Assembly: GCF_018499575.1 (NCBI RefSeq) | Contig: NZ_JAHDAP010000001.1 | Coordinates: forward strand, 434,001-498,000 | Length of the DNA: 64,000 nt | Direction: 5' to 3' | Origin: Streptococcus infantis | Lineage (GTDB): Bacteria; Bacillota; Bacilli; Lactobacillales; Streptococcaceae | Shown: positions 7,931 to 15,592 of the stretch, one piece after another | Layout of the letters: each line of letters opens with the position of its first letter | Position numbering within the stretch: the stretch's first letter is position 1 | Position numbers and translations under genes: made by a program | The notes under the pieces: generated by a model | What the model was told of the DNA's origin: nothing | The model's database searches: none | Seen by the model: only the letters and a program-made list of their open reading frames with translations

Positions 7931-9406
7931 ATGGATTTCATTATTGAGTTGGCCAATAAAGTATTCAAGCCAATCTTGGATATGGGTGGCCCAATCATCA
8001 TGCTGATCATTTTGACAGTATTGGCTTTACTATTTGGAGTGAAATTCTCCAAAGCACTTGAAGGTGGTATTAAACTTGCCATCGCCCTTACTGGTATCGG
8101 TGCTATCATCGGAATGCTTAACGGAGCTTTCTCAGCTTCTCTTGCAAAATTCGTTGAAAATACTGGTATTCAATTGACCATCACTGACGTTGGTTGGGCA
8201 CCACTTGCTACAATCACTTGGGGTTCTGCCTGGACACTTTACTTCTTGCTCATCATGTTGATCGTCAACGCTGTGATGCTTGCAATGAAGAAAACTGATA
8301 CACTTGACGTTGATATCTTCGATATCTGGCACTTGTCTATCACAGGTCTTTTGATCAAATGGTACGCTGACAACAATGGAGTTAGCCAAGGAGTTTCACT
8401 CTTTATCGCGACTGCAGCAGTTGTGCTTGTAGGGGTACTTAAAATCATCAACTCTGACTTGATGAAACCAACATTCGACGACCTTCTTAACGCACCAAGT
8501 TCATCACCAATGACTTCAACTCACATGAACTACATGATGAACCCAGTTATCATGGTTTTGGATAAGATTTTTGATAAGTTCTTCCCAGGTCTTGATAAAT
8601 ATGACTTTGACGCTGCTAAATTGAATAAGAGAATCGGTTTCTGGGGATCTAAATTCTTCATCGGTTTCATCCTTGGTATCGTTATCGGTATCATGGGTAC
8701 TCCACATCCAGTTGCAGGTGTAGAAGGTGCGGAAAAATGGGAACTTGTTATTAAAGGTTGGTTGTCACTTGGTTTGATTGCCGGTGTCTGCTTGGAGCTA
8801 TTCTCACTCATCGGTTCATGGTTTATCGCAGCCGTAGAACCACTTTCACAAGGTATTACAAACGTTGCTACTAAACGTCTTCAAGGACGTAAATTCAACA
8901 TCGGTCTTGACTGGCCATTTATCGCTGGTCGTGCTGAAATCTGGGCTTGTGCGAACGTACTTGCACCAATCATGTTGGTTGAAGCAGTGCTCCTTTCAAA
9001 TGTCGGAAATGGTATCTTGCCACTTGCTGGTATCATCGCTATGGGTGTGACTCCAGCTCTCTTGGTAGTTACTCGTGGTAAATTGCTCCGTATGATTATC
9101 TTCGGAACACTCTTGTTGCCACTCTTCCTTCTTTCTGGTACACTTATCGCACCATTCGCAACAGAACTTGCTAAAGGTGTAGGTGCCTTCCCAGAAGGTG
9201 TGAGCCAAACTCAACTCATTACTCACTCAACTCTTGAAGGACCAATCGAAAAACTTCTTGGTTGGGCAATTGGTAACGCTACAACTGGTGATATCAAAGC
9301 TATCCTTGGCGCATTAGTATTCCTTGTATTCTACGTTGGTATCTTTGCATGGTACAGAAAACAAATGATCAAACGTAACGAAGAATACGCAGCAAACGCA
9401 AAATAA
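7931..9406 (+). CDS. gatC: PTS system galactitol-family EIIC permease
   Basis: 491 aa integral membrane protein with about ten hydrophobic segments, for example at residues 15-40 (PILDMGGPIIMLIILTVLAL) and 425-480. The length and pattern match the PTS EIIC galactitol (SgcC/GatC) family. It moves the sugar across the membrane while IIB phosphorylates it. Codon use is strongly biased to C-ending codons (ATC, TTC, CTT), which suggests high expression. A terminator follows before lacX, so it ends the PTS part of the cluster, although read-through into lacX is possible. Confidence 0.92.
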   Translation: MDFIIELANKVFKPILDMGGPIIMLIILTVLALLFGVKFSKALEGGIKLAIALTGIGAIIGMLNGAFSASLAKFVENTGIQLTITDVGWAPLATITWGSAWTLYFLLIMLIVNAVMLAMKKTDTLDVDIFDIWHLSITGLLIKWYADNNGVSQGVSLFIATAAVVLVGVLKIINSDLMKPTFDDLLNAPSSSPMTSTHMNYMMNPVIMVLDKIFDKFFPGLDKYDFDAAKLNKRIGFWGSKFFIGFILGIVIGIMGTPHPVAGVEGAEKWELVIKGWLSLGLIAGVCLELFSLIGSWFIAAVEPLSQGITNVATKRLQGRKFNIGLDWPFIAGRAEIWACANVLAPIMLVEAVLLSNVGNGILPLAGIIAMGVTPALLVVTRGKLLRMIIFGTLLLPLFLLSGTLIAPFATELAKGVGAFPEGVSQTQLITHSTLEGPIEKLLGWAIGNATTGDIKAILGALVFLVFYVGIFAWYRKQMIKRNEEYAANAK

Positions 9407-9430
9407 TTTGCTCCTAAAAATGTAAATTGT

Positions 9431-9480
9431 AAAAACTAGGTTGTCAGTTTCCACTATGGAGCAGTCAGCCTAGTTTTTTT
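9431..9480 (+). terminator. Terminator between the PTS genes and lacX
   Basis: A 13-bp stem AAAAACTAGGTTG (9431-9443) with CAGCCTAGTTTTT (9466-9478), including one G-U pair, ends in a T-run. The loop is large at about 22 bases and holds a small internal CCA/TGG stem. It lies 21 bases before the lacX start, so lacX may be expressed by read-through. Confidence 0.8.
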
Positions 9481-9500
9481 GAAAAATGGAGGTATAAGCA

Positions 9501-10394
9501 GTGATTGAATTAAAATCAGATTATTTACAAGTAGAGTTTCAGTCTCTAGGAGGGGCGCTATCTTCTATAAAAGATAAAGATGGTGTAGAGTATTTGTGGC
9601 AGGGAGATCCAACTTATTGGAGTGGACAAGCTCCTGTATTATTCCCAATTTGTGGCTCGGTTAGAAATGATACTGTCCTATATGATCAAGAAGATGGTAG
9701 TCAAGTAAAAGGAAAAATACCACGCCATGGTTTAGTAAGAAAAAAAGAATTTGAATTAGTGAACCAAACAGAGAATTCTGTTACATTCGCTATTGAGGAT
9801 GATGAGGAAATGTATGCAAATTACCCTTATCATTTTCGCTTAGAAATTACTTACACAGTGTCAGGTAAAACTGTACGTACACAGTATAAAATCTATAATA
9901 AAGAAACTGAAAAAAATATGTCATACTTTATCGGTGGGCATCCTGGTTTTAACTGTCCCTTACTAAATGACGAGGCATATGAAGATTACTATCTGGAATT
10001 TGAAAAGCAAGAAACATGTACAGTTCCGAAACCATTCCCAGAAACAGGAATGTTGGATTTCAAAGATAGAAGTTCTTGGTTAAATAATCAAAAAGAAATA
10101 GACTTGAATTATGACTTCTTTAGCTACGATGCTGTGACATTAGATGAGTTGGAATCTCGCACAGTAGCTTTGCGTTCACGAAAACATGATAAAGGTTTGA
10201 AACTACATTTTAAAGAGTTTCCAAATCTAATCGTATGGTCAACTCTTAATAAAGGTCCTTTTATTGCTTTGGAACCATGGTCTGGTCTATCTACTTCGCT
10301 CGAAGAAGGGGATAGACTGGAAGATAAGAAAGATGTTAAAGTTTTGAAACCTGGCGACATTGATCACCTTGGATTTGATATTGAGATTTTATAA
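9501..10394 (+). CDS. lacX: LacX-like aldose 1-epimerase (galactose mutarotase family)
   Basis: 297 aa, the length of LacX in lactococcal and streptococcal lac operons. It has a galactose-mutarotase-like beta-supersandwich fold. Visible features include RHGLVRKKEFEL, with a candidate catalytic His, and GGHPGFNCP. LacX is thought to interconvert anomers of sugars or sugar phosphates, but its exact substrate is not settled. The start is GTG at 9501, preceded by GGAGG (9488-9492). It is isolated by a terminator upstream and the lacA promoter downstream, so its expression probably depends on read-through from the PTS operon. Confidence 0.85.
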   Translation: MIELKSDYLQVEFQSLGGALSSIKDKDGVEYLWQGDPTYWSGQAPVLFPICGSVRNDTVLYDQEDGSQVKGKIPRHGLVRKKEFELVNQTENSVTFAIEDDEEMYANYPYHFRLEITYTVSGKTVRTQYKIYNKETEKNMSYFIGGHPGFNCPLLNDEAYEDYYLEFEKQETCTVPKPFPETGMLDFKDRSSWLNNQKEIDLNYDFFSYDAVTLDELESRTVALRSRKHDKGLKLHFKEFPNLIVWSTLNKGPFIALEPWSGLSTSLEEGDRLEDKKDVKVLKPGDIDHLGFDIEIL

Positions 10395-10421
10395 AAAATA
10401 AACAAAAACAAACATAAAATG

Positions 10422-10450
10422 TTGACTTTTCCAACCAATAGTAGTATATT
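10422..10450 (+). promoter_or_regulatory. Promoter of lacABCD
   Basis: TTGACT (10422-10427), a 17-base spacer, then TATATT (10445-10450). AAACAAAAACAAACA (10400-10414) lies immediately upstream. The transcript would start near 10457, about 200 bases before the lacA ATG. Confidence 0.75.
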
Positions 10451-10464
10451 ATGTTTATAAAGAA

Positions 10465-10490
10465 CAATTTGTGTTTGTTTTAACAAATTG
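10465..10490 (+). promoter_or_regulatory. Inverted repeat at the start of the lacA leader, operator or RNA hairpin
   Basis: CAATTTGT (10465-10472) and ACAAATTG (10483-10490) are perfect 8-base arms around GTTTGTTTTA. It sits just after the predicted transcription start and carries the GTTTGTTTT motif seen near the other cluster promoters. A LacR operator or a leader hairpin would both fit. A second inverted repeat, TCAAAAAA/TTTTTTGA, is at 10563-10589. Confidence 0.45.
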
Positions 10491-10653
10491 ATTGTTTGGG
10501 TTTTTCTCTGAAGAAAACTCTTTAAGAATGAAAGAAGTATTCATTTTTAATTCAAAATAGTGTCAAAAAAACTACTAGTGATTTTTTGAAAAGGTGATTT
10601 TAACTGAATTCAAAAATTTTTACTAGTCTATAATAAAAAAAGGAGTATACAAT

Positions 10654-11079
10654 ATGTCTATTGTTATTGGTGCAGATGCTGCAGGTTTAAGATTGAAAGA
10701 GGTTGTAAAAGACTTCTTGGAAAAAGAAAACTTCCACGTTGTGGATGTCACAGCAGATGGTCAAGACTTCGTTGATGTAACTCTTGCAGTTGCTGAAGAA
10801 GTCAAGAAAGAAGAACAAAACCTTGGTATTGTAATCGATGCTTATGGTGCAGGTCCATTTATGGTAGCGACTAAGATTAAAGGAATGGTTGCTGCAGAAG
10901 TTTCTGACGAACGTTCAGCTTACATGACTCGAGGTCACAACAACTCACGTATGATTACGATGGGAGCTCAACTTGTTGGGGACGAATTGGCTAAAAACAT
11001 TGCTAAAGGCTTTGTAAATGGTAAGTACGACGGAGGTCGTCACCAAATCCGTGTCGACATGTTGAACAAAATGTGCTAA
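10654..11079 (+). CDS. lacA: Galactose-6-phosphate isomerase subunit LacA
   Basis: 141 aa RpiB/LacA/LacB-family protein. With LacB it forms the isomerase that converts D-galactose-6-phosphate to D-tagatose-6-phosphate. It has the family's N-terminal [13 protein letters not shown] and the later [14 protein letters not shown]. It lacks the Cys-containing CGTG motif that LacB carries, as expected for the LacA subunit. It begins the lacABCD set after a leader of about 200 bases; GGAGTATACAAT precedes the ATG. lacB follows after 20 bases. Confidence 0.96.
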   Translation: MSIVIGADAAGLRLKEVVKDFLEKENFHVVDVTADGQDFVDVTLAVAEEVKKEEQNLGIVIDAYGAGPFMVATKIKGMVAAEVSDERSAYMTRGHNNSRMITMGAQLVGDELAKNIAKGFVNGKYDGGRHQIRVDMLNKMC

Positions 11080-11099
11080 TGAATGAAAGGTAAGATAAA

Positions 11100-11615
11100 A
11101 TGAGAATTGCAATTGGATGTGACCACATCGTAACAAATGAAAAAATGGCGGTTTCAGAATTTTTGAAATCAAAAGGACATGAAGTCATCGACTTTGGTAC
11201 TTATGACCACGCTCGTACACACTATCCTATTTTTGGTAAAAAAGTTGGTGAAGCAGTAGTTAGTGGCCAAGCTGATCTTGGTGTATGTATTTGTGGTACT
11301 GGTGTAGGTATCAATAACGCTGTTAACAAAGTTCCTGGTGTTCGTTCTGCTTTGGTACGTGATATGACAACAGCGCTTTACGCAAAAGAACAATTGAATG
11401 CTAACGTTATCGGATTTGGTGGTAAAATCACTGGTGAATTGCTCATGTGTGATATCATTGAAGCTTTCATCAATGCTGAATACAAACCATCTGAAGAAAA
11501 CAAAAAGTTGATCGCTAAAATCCAACACGTAGAAACACATAACGATCATCAAACGGATGCCAATTTCTTTACAGAATTCCTTGAAAAATGGGATCGTGGT
11601 GAATACCACGACTAA
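11100..11615 (+). CDS. lacB: Galactose-6-phosphate isomerase subunit LacB
   Basis: 171 aa RpiB-family subunit with the catalytic-type motif [19 protein letters not shown] and the N-terminal [16 protein letters not shown]. It pairs with LacA to isomerise galactose-6-phosphate to tagatose-6-phosphate. The length matches other streptococcal LacB proteins. It lies between lacA (20 bases) and lacC (10 bases), with no terminator, so all four lac genes should form one transcript. Confidence 0.96.
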   Translation: MRIAIGCDHIVTNEKMAVSEFLKSKGHEVIDFGTYDHARTHYPIFGKKVGEAVVSGQADLGVCICGTGVGINNAVNKVPGVRSALVRDMTTALYAKEQLNANVIGFGGKITGELLMCDIIEAFINAEYKPSEENKKLIAKIQHVETHNDHQTDANFFTEFLEKWDRGEYHD

Positions 11616-11625
11616 GAGGTGACTT

Positions 11626-12555
11626 ATGATTCTAACAGTCACTATGAACCCCTCCATTGATATTTCATATCCTTTGGATGAGTTGAAAATTGACACTGTC
11701 AACCGTGTTGTAGATGTTACAAAAACGGCTGGTGGTAAAGGTTTAAATGTTACACGGGTTCTATCAGAATTTGGAGACTCAGTAGTTGCGACTGGACTTG
11801 TTGGTGGGAAACTTGGTGAATTTCTAGTAGAAAATATTGATGATAAAGTAAGTAAACGTTTCTTCTCGATCCAAGGAGAAACACGCAACTGTATCGCAAT
11901 TCTACATGGAGAGAATCAAACTGAAATTCTTGAGAAAGGGCCTGAGGTTCAAGAAAAAGAAGGCCTAGATTTTCTTCATCACTTCAAAGATCTTTTGGAA
12001 AGTATTGAAGTAGTTGCTATTTCAGGAAGCCTTCCAGCTGGACTCTCAGTTGATTACTATGCTAGTTTGGTTGAACTTGCTAATCAAGCAGGGAAACCTG
12101 TTGTTTTGGACTGTTCAGGCGCAGCTCTTCAGGCTGTTCTTGAATCTCCACATAAACCAACAGTTATCAAACCAAATAATGAAGAGTTGTCTCAACTTTT
12201 AGGAAGAGAAATTTCTAAAGACTTGGATGAGCTAAAAGAAGTTCTTCAAGAACCATTATTTGATGGAATCGAGTGGATTATCGTTTCATTAGGCGCTAAT
12301 GGTGCCTTTGCAAAACACGGTGATACATTCTATAAAGTAGATATTCCAAGAATCCAAGTTGTAAACCCAGTTGGTTCGGGTGATTCTACAGTAGCAGGGA
12401 TTTCTTCAGGTCTTTTTCATAAAGAATCTGATCAAGAACTCTTGACTAAGGCTAATGTCCTTGGTATGCTTAATGCTCAAGAAAAAATGACCGGTCATGT
12501 CAATATGGCTAACTATCAAGGTCTATATGACCAATTAATTGTAAAAGAGGTATAA
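11626..12555 (+). CDS. lacC: Tagatose-6-phosphate kinase
   Basis: 309 aa PfkB-family sugar kinase that phosphorylates tagatose-6-phosphate to tagatose-1,6-bisphosphate with ATP. The N-terminal PfkB signature is [12 protein letters not shown] (about residues 36-47). The C-terminal catalytic motif is [12 protein letters not shown], with the catalytic Asp in GSGD. It starts 10 bases after lacB with GAGGTG as ribosome binding site, and lacD follows almost immediately. Confidence 0.95.
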   Translation: MILTVTMNPSIDISYPLDELKIDTVNRVVDVTKTAGGKGLNVTRVLSEFGDSVVATGLVGGKLGEFLVENIDDKVSKRFFSIQGETRNCIAILHGENQTEILEKGPEVQEKEGLDFLHHFKDLLESIEVVAISGSLPAGLSVDYYASLVELANQAGKPVVLDCSGAALQAVLESPHKPTVIKPNNEELSQLLGREISKDLDELKEVLQEPLFDGIEWIIVSLGANGAFAKHGDTFYKVDIPRIQVVNPVGSGDSTVAGISSGLFHKESDQELLTKANVLGMLNAQEKMTGHVNMANYQGLYDQLIVKEV

Positions 12556-12556
12556 A

Positions 12557-13537
12557 ATGGTTTTAACAGAAAATAAACGCGCTTGCTTGCAAAAACTCTC
12601 AGATGAGAATGGTATCATCTCAGCCCTTGCTTTTGACCAACGTGGTGCTTTGAAACGCCTTATGGCTCAATACCAAACAGAAGAGCCAACAGTAGCTCAA
12701 ATGGAAGAACTTAAAGTATTAGTGGCAGATGAGTTGACTAAATATGCTTCATCAATGCTACTTGACCCTGAGTACGGACTTCCAGCTACAAAAGCTCTTG
12801 ATCCAAATGCAGGTCTTCTCCTTGCTTATGAAAAAACAGGATACGATACAACAAGTACAAAACGCTTGCCAGACTGCTTGGACGTTTGGTCTGCAAAACG
12901 TATTAAGGAACAAGGTGCAGATGCTGTTAAGTTCTTGCTTTACTATGACGTAGATAGCTCTGACGAACTTAACCAACAAAAACAAGCCTACATTGAACGT
13001 ATTGGTTCTGAGTGTGTAGCTGAAGACATTCCATTCTTCCTTGAAATCTTGGCTTACGATGAAAAGATTGCGGACGCAGGTTCTGCCGAATACGCTAAAG
13101 TAAAACCACGCAAGGTTATCGGTGCTATGAAGGTCTTCTCAGATCCACGCTTTAACATCGATGTCTTGAAAGTGGAAGTTCCAGTTAACGTGAAATACGT
13201 TGAAGGATTTGGCGATGGTGAAATCGTTCATACACGTGAAGAAGCAGCAGCCTTCTTCAAAGCTCAAGACGAGGCTACTAACTTGCCATATATCTACTTG
13301 AGTGCAGGTGTGTCTGCTAAGCTTTTCCAAGAAACTCTTGTATTTGCCCACGAATCAGGTGCAAACTTTAACGGTGTTCTTTGCGGACGTGCAACATGGG
13401 CAGGTTCAGTTGAAGCATACATCAAAGACGGAGAAGCAGCAGCTCGCGAATGGCTTCGTACAACTGGTTTTGAGAACATTGATGAACTCAACAAAGTTCT
13501 TAAAACAACAGCAACTTCATGGACTGAACGTGTGTAA
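12557..13537 (+). CDS. lacD: Tagatose-1,6-bisphosphate aldolase
   Basis: 326 aa class I aldolase that splits tagatose-1,6-bisphosphate into glyceraldehyde-3-phosphate and dihydroxyacetone phosphate. The Schiff-base lysine is Lys205 in [11 protein letters not shown]. The conserved [12 protein letters not shown] is near the N-terminus. In some streptococci a LacD paralogue also acts as a regulator, but nothing in this sequence shows that. It is the last gene of the set. The lactose genes lacT, lacE, lacF and lacG that often follow are absent, and a bidirectional terminator comes next. Confidence 0.96.
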   Translation: MVLTENKRACLQKLSDENGIISALAFDQRGALKRLMAQYQTEEPTVAQMEELKVLVADELTKYASSMLLDPEYGLPATKALDPNAGLLLAYEKTGYDTTSTKRLPDCLDVWSAKRIKEQGADAVKFLLYYDVDSSDELNQQKQAYIERIGSECVAEDIPFFLEILAYDEKIADAGSAEYAKVKPRKVIGAMKVFSDPRFNIDVLKVEVPVNVKYVEGFGDGEIVHTREEAAAFFKAQDEATNLPYIYLSAGVSAKLFQETLVFAHESGANFNGVLCGRATWAGSVEAYIKDGEAAAREWLRTTGFENIDELNKVLKTTATSWTERV

Positions 13538-13563
13538 ACTCCACTTTGATATCATTACAAAAA

Positions 13564-13596
13564 TAAAAAAAGTCTCACCATTGGTGAGACTTTTTA
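13564..13596. terminator. Bidirectional terminator between lacD and lacR
   Basis: AAAAAGTCTCACC pairs with GGTGAGACTTTTT around a short loop, with A- and T-runs on either side. The lacR stop codon (TTA at 13594-13596) lies in the T-run, so the element serves both convergent genes. Confidence 0.9.
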
Positions 13597-14361
13597 AGGT
13601 GTCGATTGAATAATATTTGTTTGTTTGGACAAAGCTTTTAGGGTTTCTTGACTCAGTTTGGAATCTGAAATAATCGTATCAATATCAGCAATGTTATAGA
13701 AAGTGAAAAAATCGAACTTATCAAACTTACTATGGTCAGCTAAGAGAATTTTTTTGTTGGCATTTTTTAATGCTAGTTTTTGAACTTCGCCTTCATCTTC
13801 GCTAAAAGTAGCAATAGCTTGATCCTTAATTCCATTACAACTAACAAAAGCTTTAGAAAATTGAAGACTATCAATATTCTGGAGCGTTAAGGTTCCGACA
13901 AAGGCTCCGGTGATTTCTCGATAATTCCCACCAATTAAAATTAAATCAGTCAATTTTCGTTCATTCAAGATAATGAAAACTGGAAGACTATTTGTTACGA
14001 CGCGAATATTATCAATTGGAAGTTCGCGAGCAAAGAATTCGAGAGTAGTCCCAGGACCGATAAAGATGGTTTCTCTTTCTTCAACTAAATGGCCAGCAAA
14101 GCGAGCAATTTCTTGTTTCTCGGCGATTTGTAAACCTTGTTTTTCGACGTTAGAGCGTTCATTTGCCAAAAAAGAACCAGAACGAAGCTTTTCGGCACCT
14201 CCATGAACTCGAACAAGTAGATCCTTGTCAGCTAGTTCCTGAAGATAACGCCGAGCAGTCATATCTGAGATATCTAAACGATTCATTATCTCTTTAACAG
14301 TGATTGTACCTTTGGTATTGACAATTTCTAAAATCATATCAAGTTTTTCTTGTTTTAGCAT
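13594..14361 (-). CDS. lacR: DeoR-family transcriptional repressor, probable LacR
   Basis: 255 aa. The N-terminal DeoR helix-turn-helix (about residues 1-56) includes ITVKEIMNRLDISDMTARRYLQEL, followed by the usual RVHGGAEK linker. The C-terminal DeoR sugar-phosphate sensor domain contains FIGPGTTLEFFARELP and VVTNSLPVF. LacR proteins repress the tagatose pathway until tagatose-6-phosphate is present. It is convergent with lacABCD and has its own promoter. GGGGGTG precedes the ATG. Runs of AAACAAA in front of this gene and the two lac promoters are candidate binding sites. Confidence 0.88.
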   Translation of the reverse strand: MLKQEKLDMILEIVNTKGTITVKEIMNRLDISDMTARRYLQELADKDLLVRVHGGAEKLRSGSFLANERSNVEKQGLQIAEKQEIARFAGHLVEERETIFIGPGTTLEFFARELPIDNIRVVTNSLPVFIILNERKLTDLILIGGNYREITGAFVGTLTLQNIDSLQFSKAFVSCNGIKDQAIATFSEDEGEVQKLALKNANKKILLADHSKFDKFDFFTFYNIADIDTIISDSKLSQETLKALSKQTNIIQSTP

Positions 14362-14385
14362 TGAATCACCCCCATATCTAATATT

Positions 14386-14414
14386 ATTTTATCATATTTT
14401 AAACATCTAATCAA
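14386..14414 (-). promoter_or_regulatory. lacR promoter
   Basis: On the minus strand TTGATT (14409-14414), a 17-base spacer, then TAAAAT (14386-14391). AAACAAA-rich sequence at 14421-14462 lies just upstream and could allow autoregulation. Confidence 0.6.
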
Positions 14415-14435
14415 CATAAAGAACAAAAATAAACA

Positions 14436-14480
14436 AAAACAAAAACATCTGTGTTTGTTTTTAACGCAGATGTTTTTTGT
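14436..14480 (-). terminator. nrdF terminator
   Basis: AAAAACATCTGTG (14441-14453) pairs with CGCAGATGTTTTT (14465-14477). On the minus strand the stem is followed by a T-rich tract. It overlaps the AAACAAA region upstream of lacR. Confidence 0.75.
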
Positions 14481-14488
14481 TTTTTTAT

Positions 14489-15451
14489 TTAGTCTAATCC
14501 GTAGTTGTAATCGTCGTCCTGCATCGCTTCAACTTCACCAAGTAGATATCCATTACCAACTTGAGAGAAGAAGTCGTGGTTGGATGTACCAGTTGAAATT
14601 CCATTCATAACAATTGGGTTTACATCATCAGCTGAGTCAGGGAAGAGAGGATCTTGACCTAGATTCATAAGAGCTTTATTGGCATTGTAGCGAAGGAAAG
14701 TCTTGACTTCTTCAGTCCACCCAACACCGTCATAAAGGCTTTCTGTATAACCTTCTTCATTTTCATAAAGCGTGTAAAGAAGGTCGTACATCCATTCTTT
14801 TAATTTTTCTTGCTCTTCTTCAGGTAACTCATTGAATCCAAGTTGGAATTTATAACCAATGTAGGTTCCGTGAACTGACTCGTCACGAATGATGAGTTTG
14901 ATGATTTCAGCAACGTTAGCCAACTTGTTATTTCCTAGATAGTAGAGTGGAGTAAAGAAACCAGAGTAGAAGAGGAAGGTTTCAAGGAATACACTAGCTA
15001 CTTTCTTTTCAAGTGGTGTTCCGTTAAGGTAAATCTCATTGATGATTTGTGCCTTTTTCTGAAGATATGGGTTTGTATCAGTCCATTCAAAGATTTCTTC
15101 AATCTCAGACTTGGTGTTCAAGGTTGAGAAAATAGAAGAATAAGATTTAGCATGGACAGATTCCATAAATTGAATGTTGTTAAAAACAGCTTCTTCGTGA
15201 GGAGTACGAATATCTGCACGGAGAGCATTTACCCCAGTTTCAGACTGCATGGTATCCAAAAGTGTCAAACCACCAAAGACTTTTCCTACTAAGTCTTTTT
15301 CTTTATTTGATAACTTTCTCCAGTCATCTAAGTCATTAGATAAGGGAATACGTGTATCCAACCAAAATTGCTCTGTTAGTTTTTCCCATGTTGATTTATC
15401 AATGACATCTTCGATGGCATTCCAGTTAATGGCTTTGTAGTAAGTTTCCAT
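14489..15451 (-). CDS. nrdF: Class Ib ribonucleotide reductase beta subunit NrdF
   Basis: 320 aa, the usual NrdF length. It carries the dinuclear metal site and tyrosyl radical that start ribonucleotide reduction by NrdE. Metal-ligand helices are visible as NIQFMESVHAKSYSSIF (Glu and His) and IIRDESVHGTYIGY (Glu and His). Class Ib beta subunits use a dimanganese cofactor assembled with NrdI, but no nrdI is in this window. It lies 141 bases after nrdE with a terminator between, so its level may be set separately from nrdHE. Confidence 0.96.
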   Translation of the reverse strand: METYYKAINWNAIEDVIDKSTWEKLTEQFWLDTRIPLSNDLDDWRKLSNKEKDLVGKVFGGLTLLDTMQSETGVNALRADIRTPHEEAVFNNIQFMESVHAKSYSSIFSTLNTKSEIEEIFEWTDTNPYLQKKAQIINEIYLNGTPLEKKVASVFLETFLFYSGFFTPLYYLGNNKLANVAEIIKLIIRDESVHGTYIGYKFQLGFNELPEEEQEKLKEWMYDLLYTLYENEEGYTESLYDGVGWTEEVKTFLRYNANKALMNLGQDPLFPDSADDVNPIVMNGISTGTSNHDFFSQVGNGYLLGEVEAMQDDDYNYGLD

Positions 15452-15527
15452 TACAAATCTCTTTCTTTTTATCTTAATAATTAAAATAAGGATGAATAGT
15501 GTATCACTTTAAGATTGAGCTACCGCA

Positions 15528-15553
15528 CAAAAAGTCGGAGTACCGACTTTTTG
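15528..15553 (-). terminator. Terminator or attenuator between nrdE and nrdF
   Basis: Perfect 11-bp stem CAAAAAGTCGG / CCGACTTTTTG with an AGTA loop. It ends nrdHE transcripts in whole or part. An extended -10 on the minus strand (TGATACACT, about 15497-15505) could serve nrdF separately. Confidence 0.8.
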
Positions 15554-15592
15554 TTGTTACCTAATCTTAGTATAGATGTTATAAGTTAGTCC

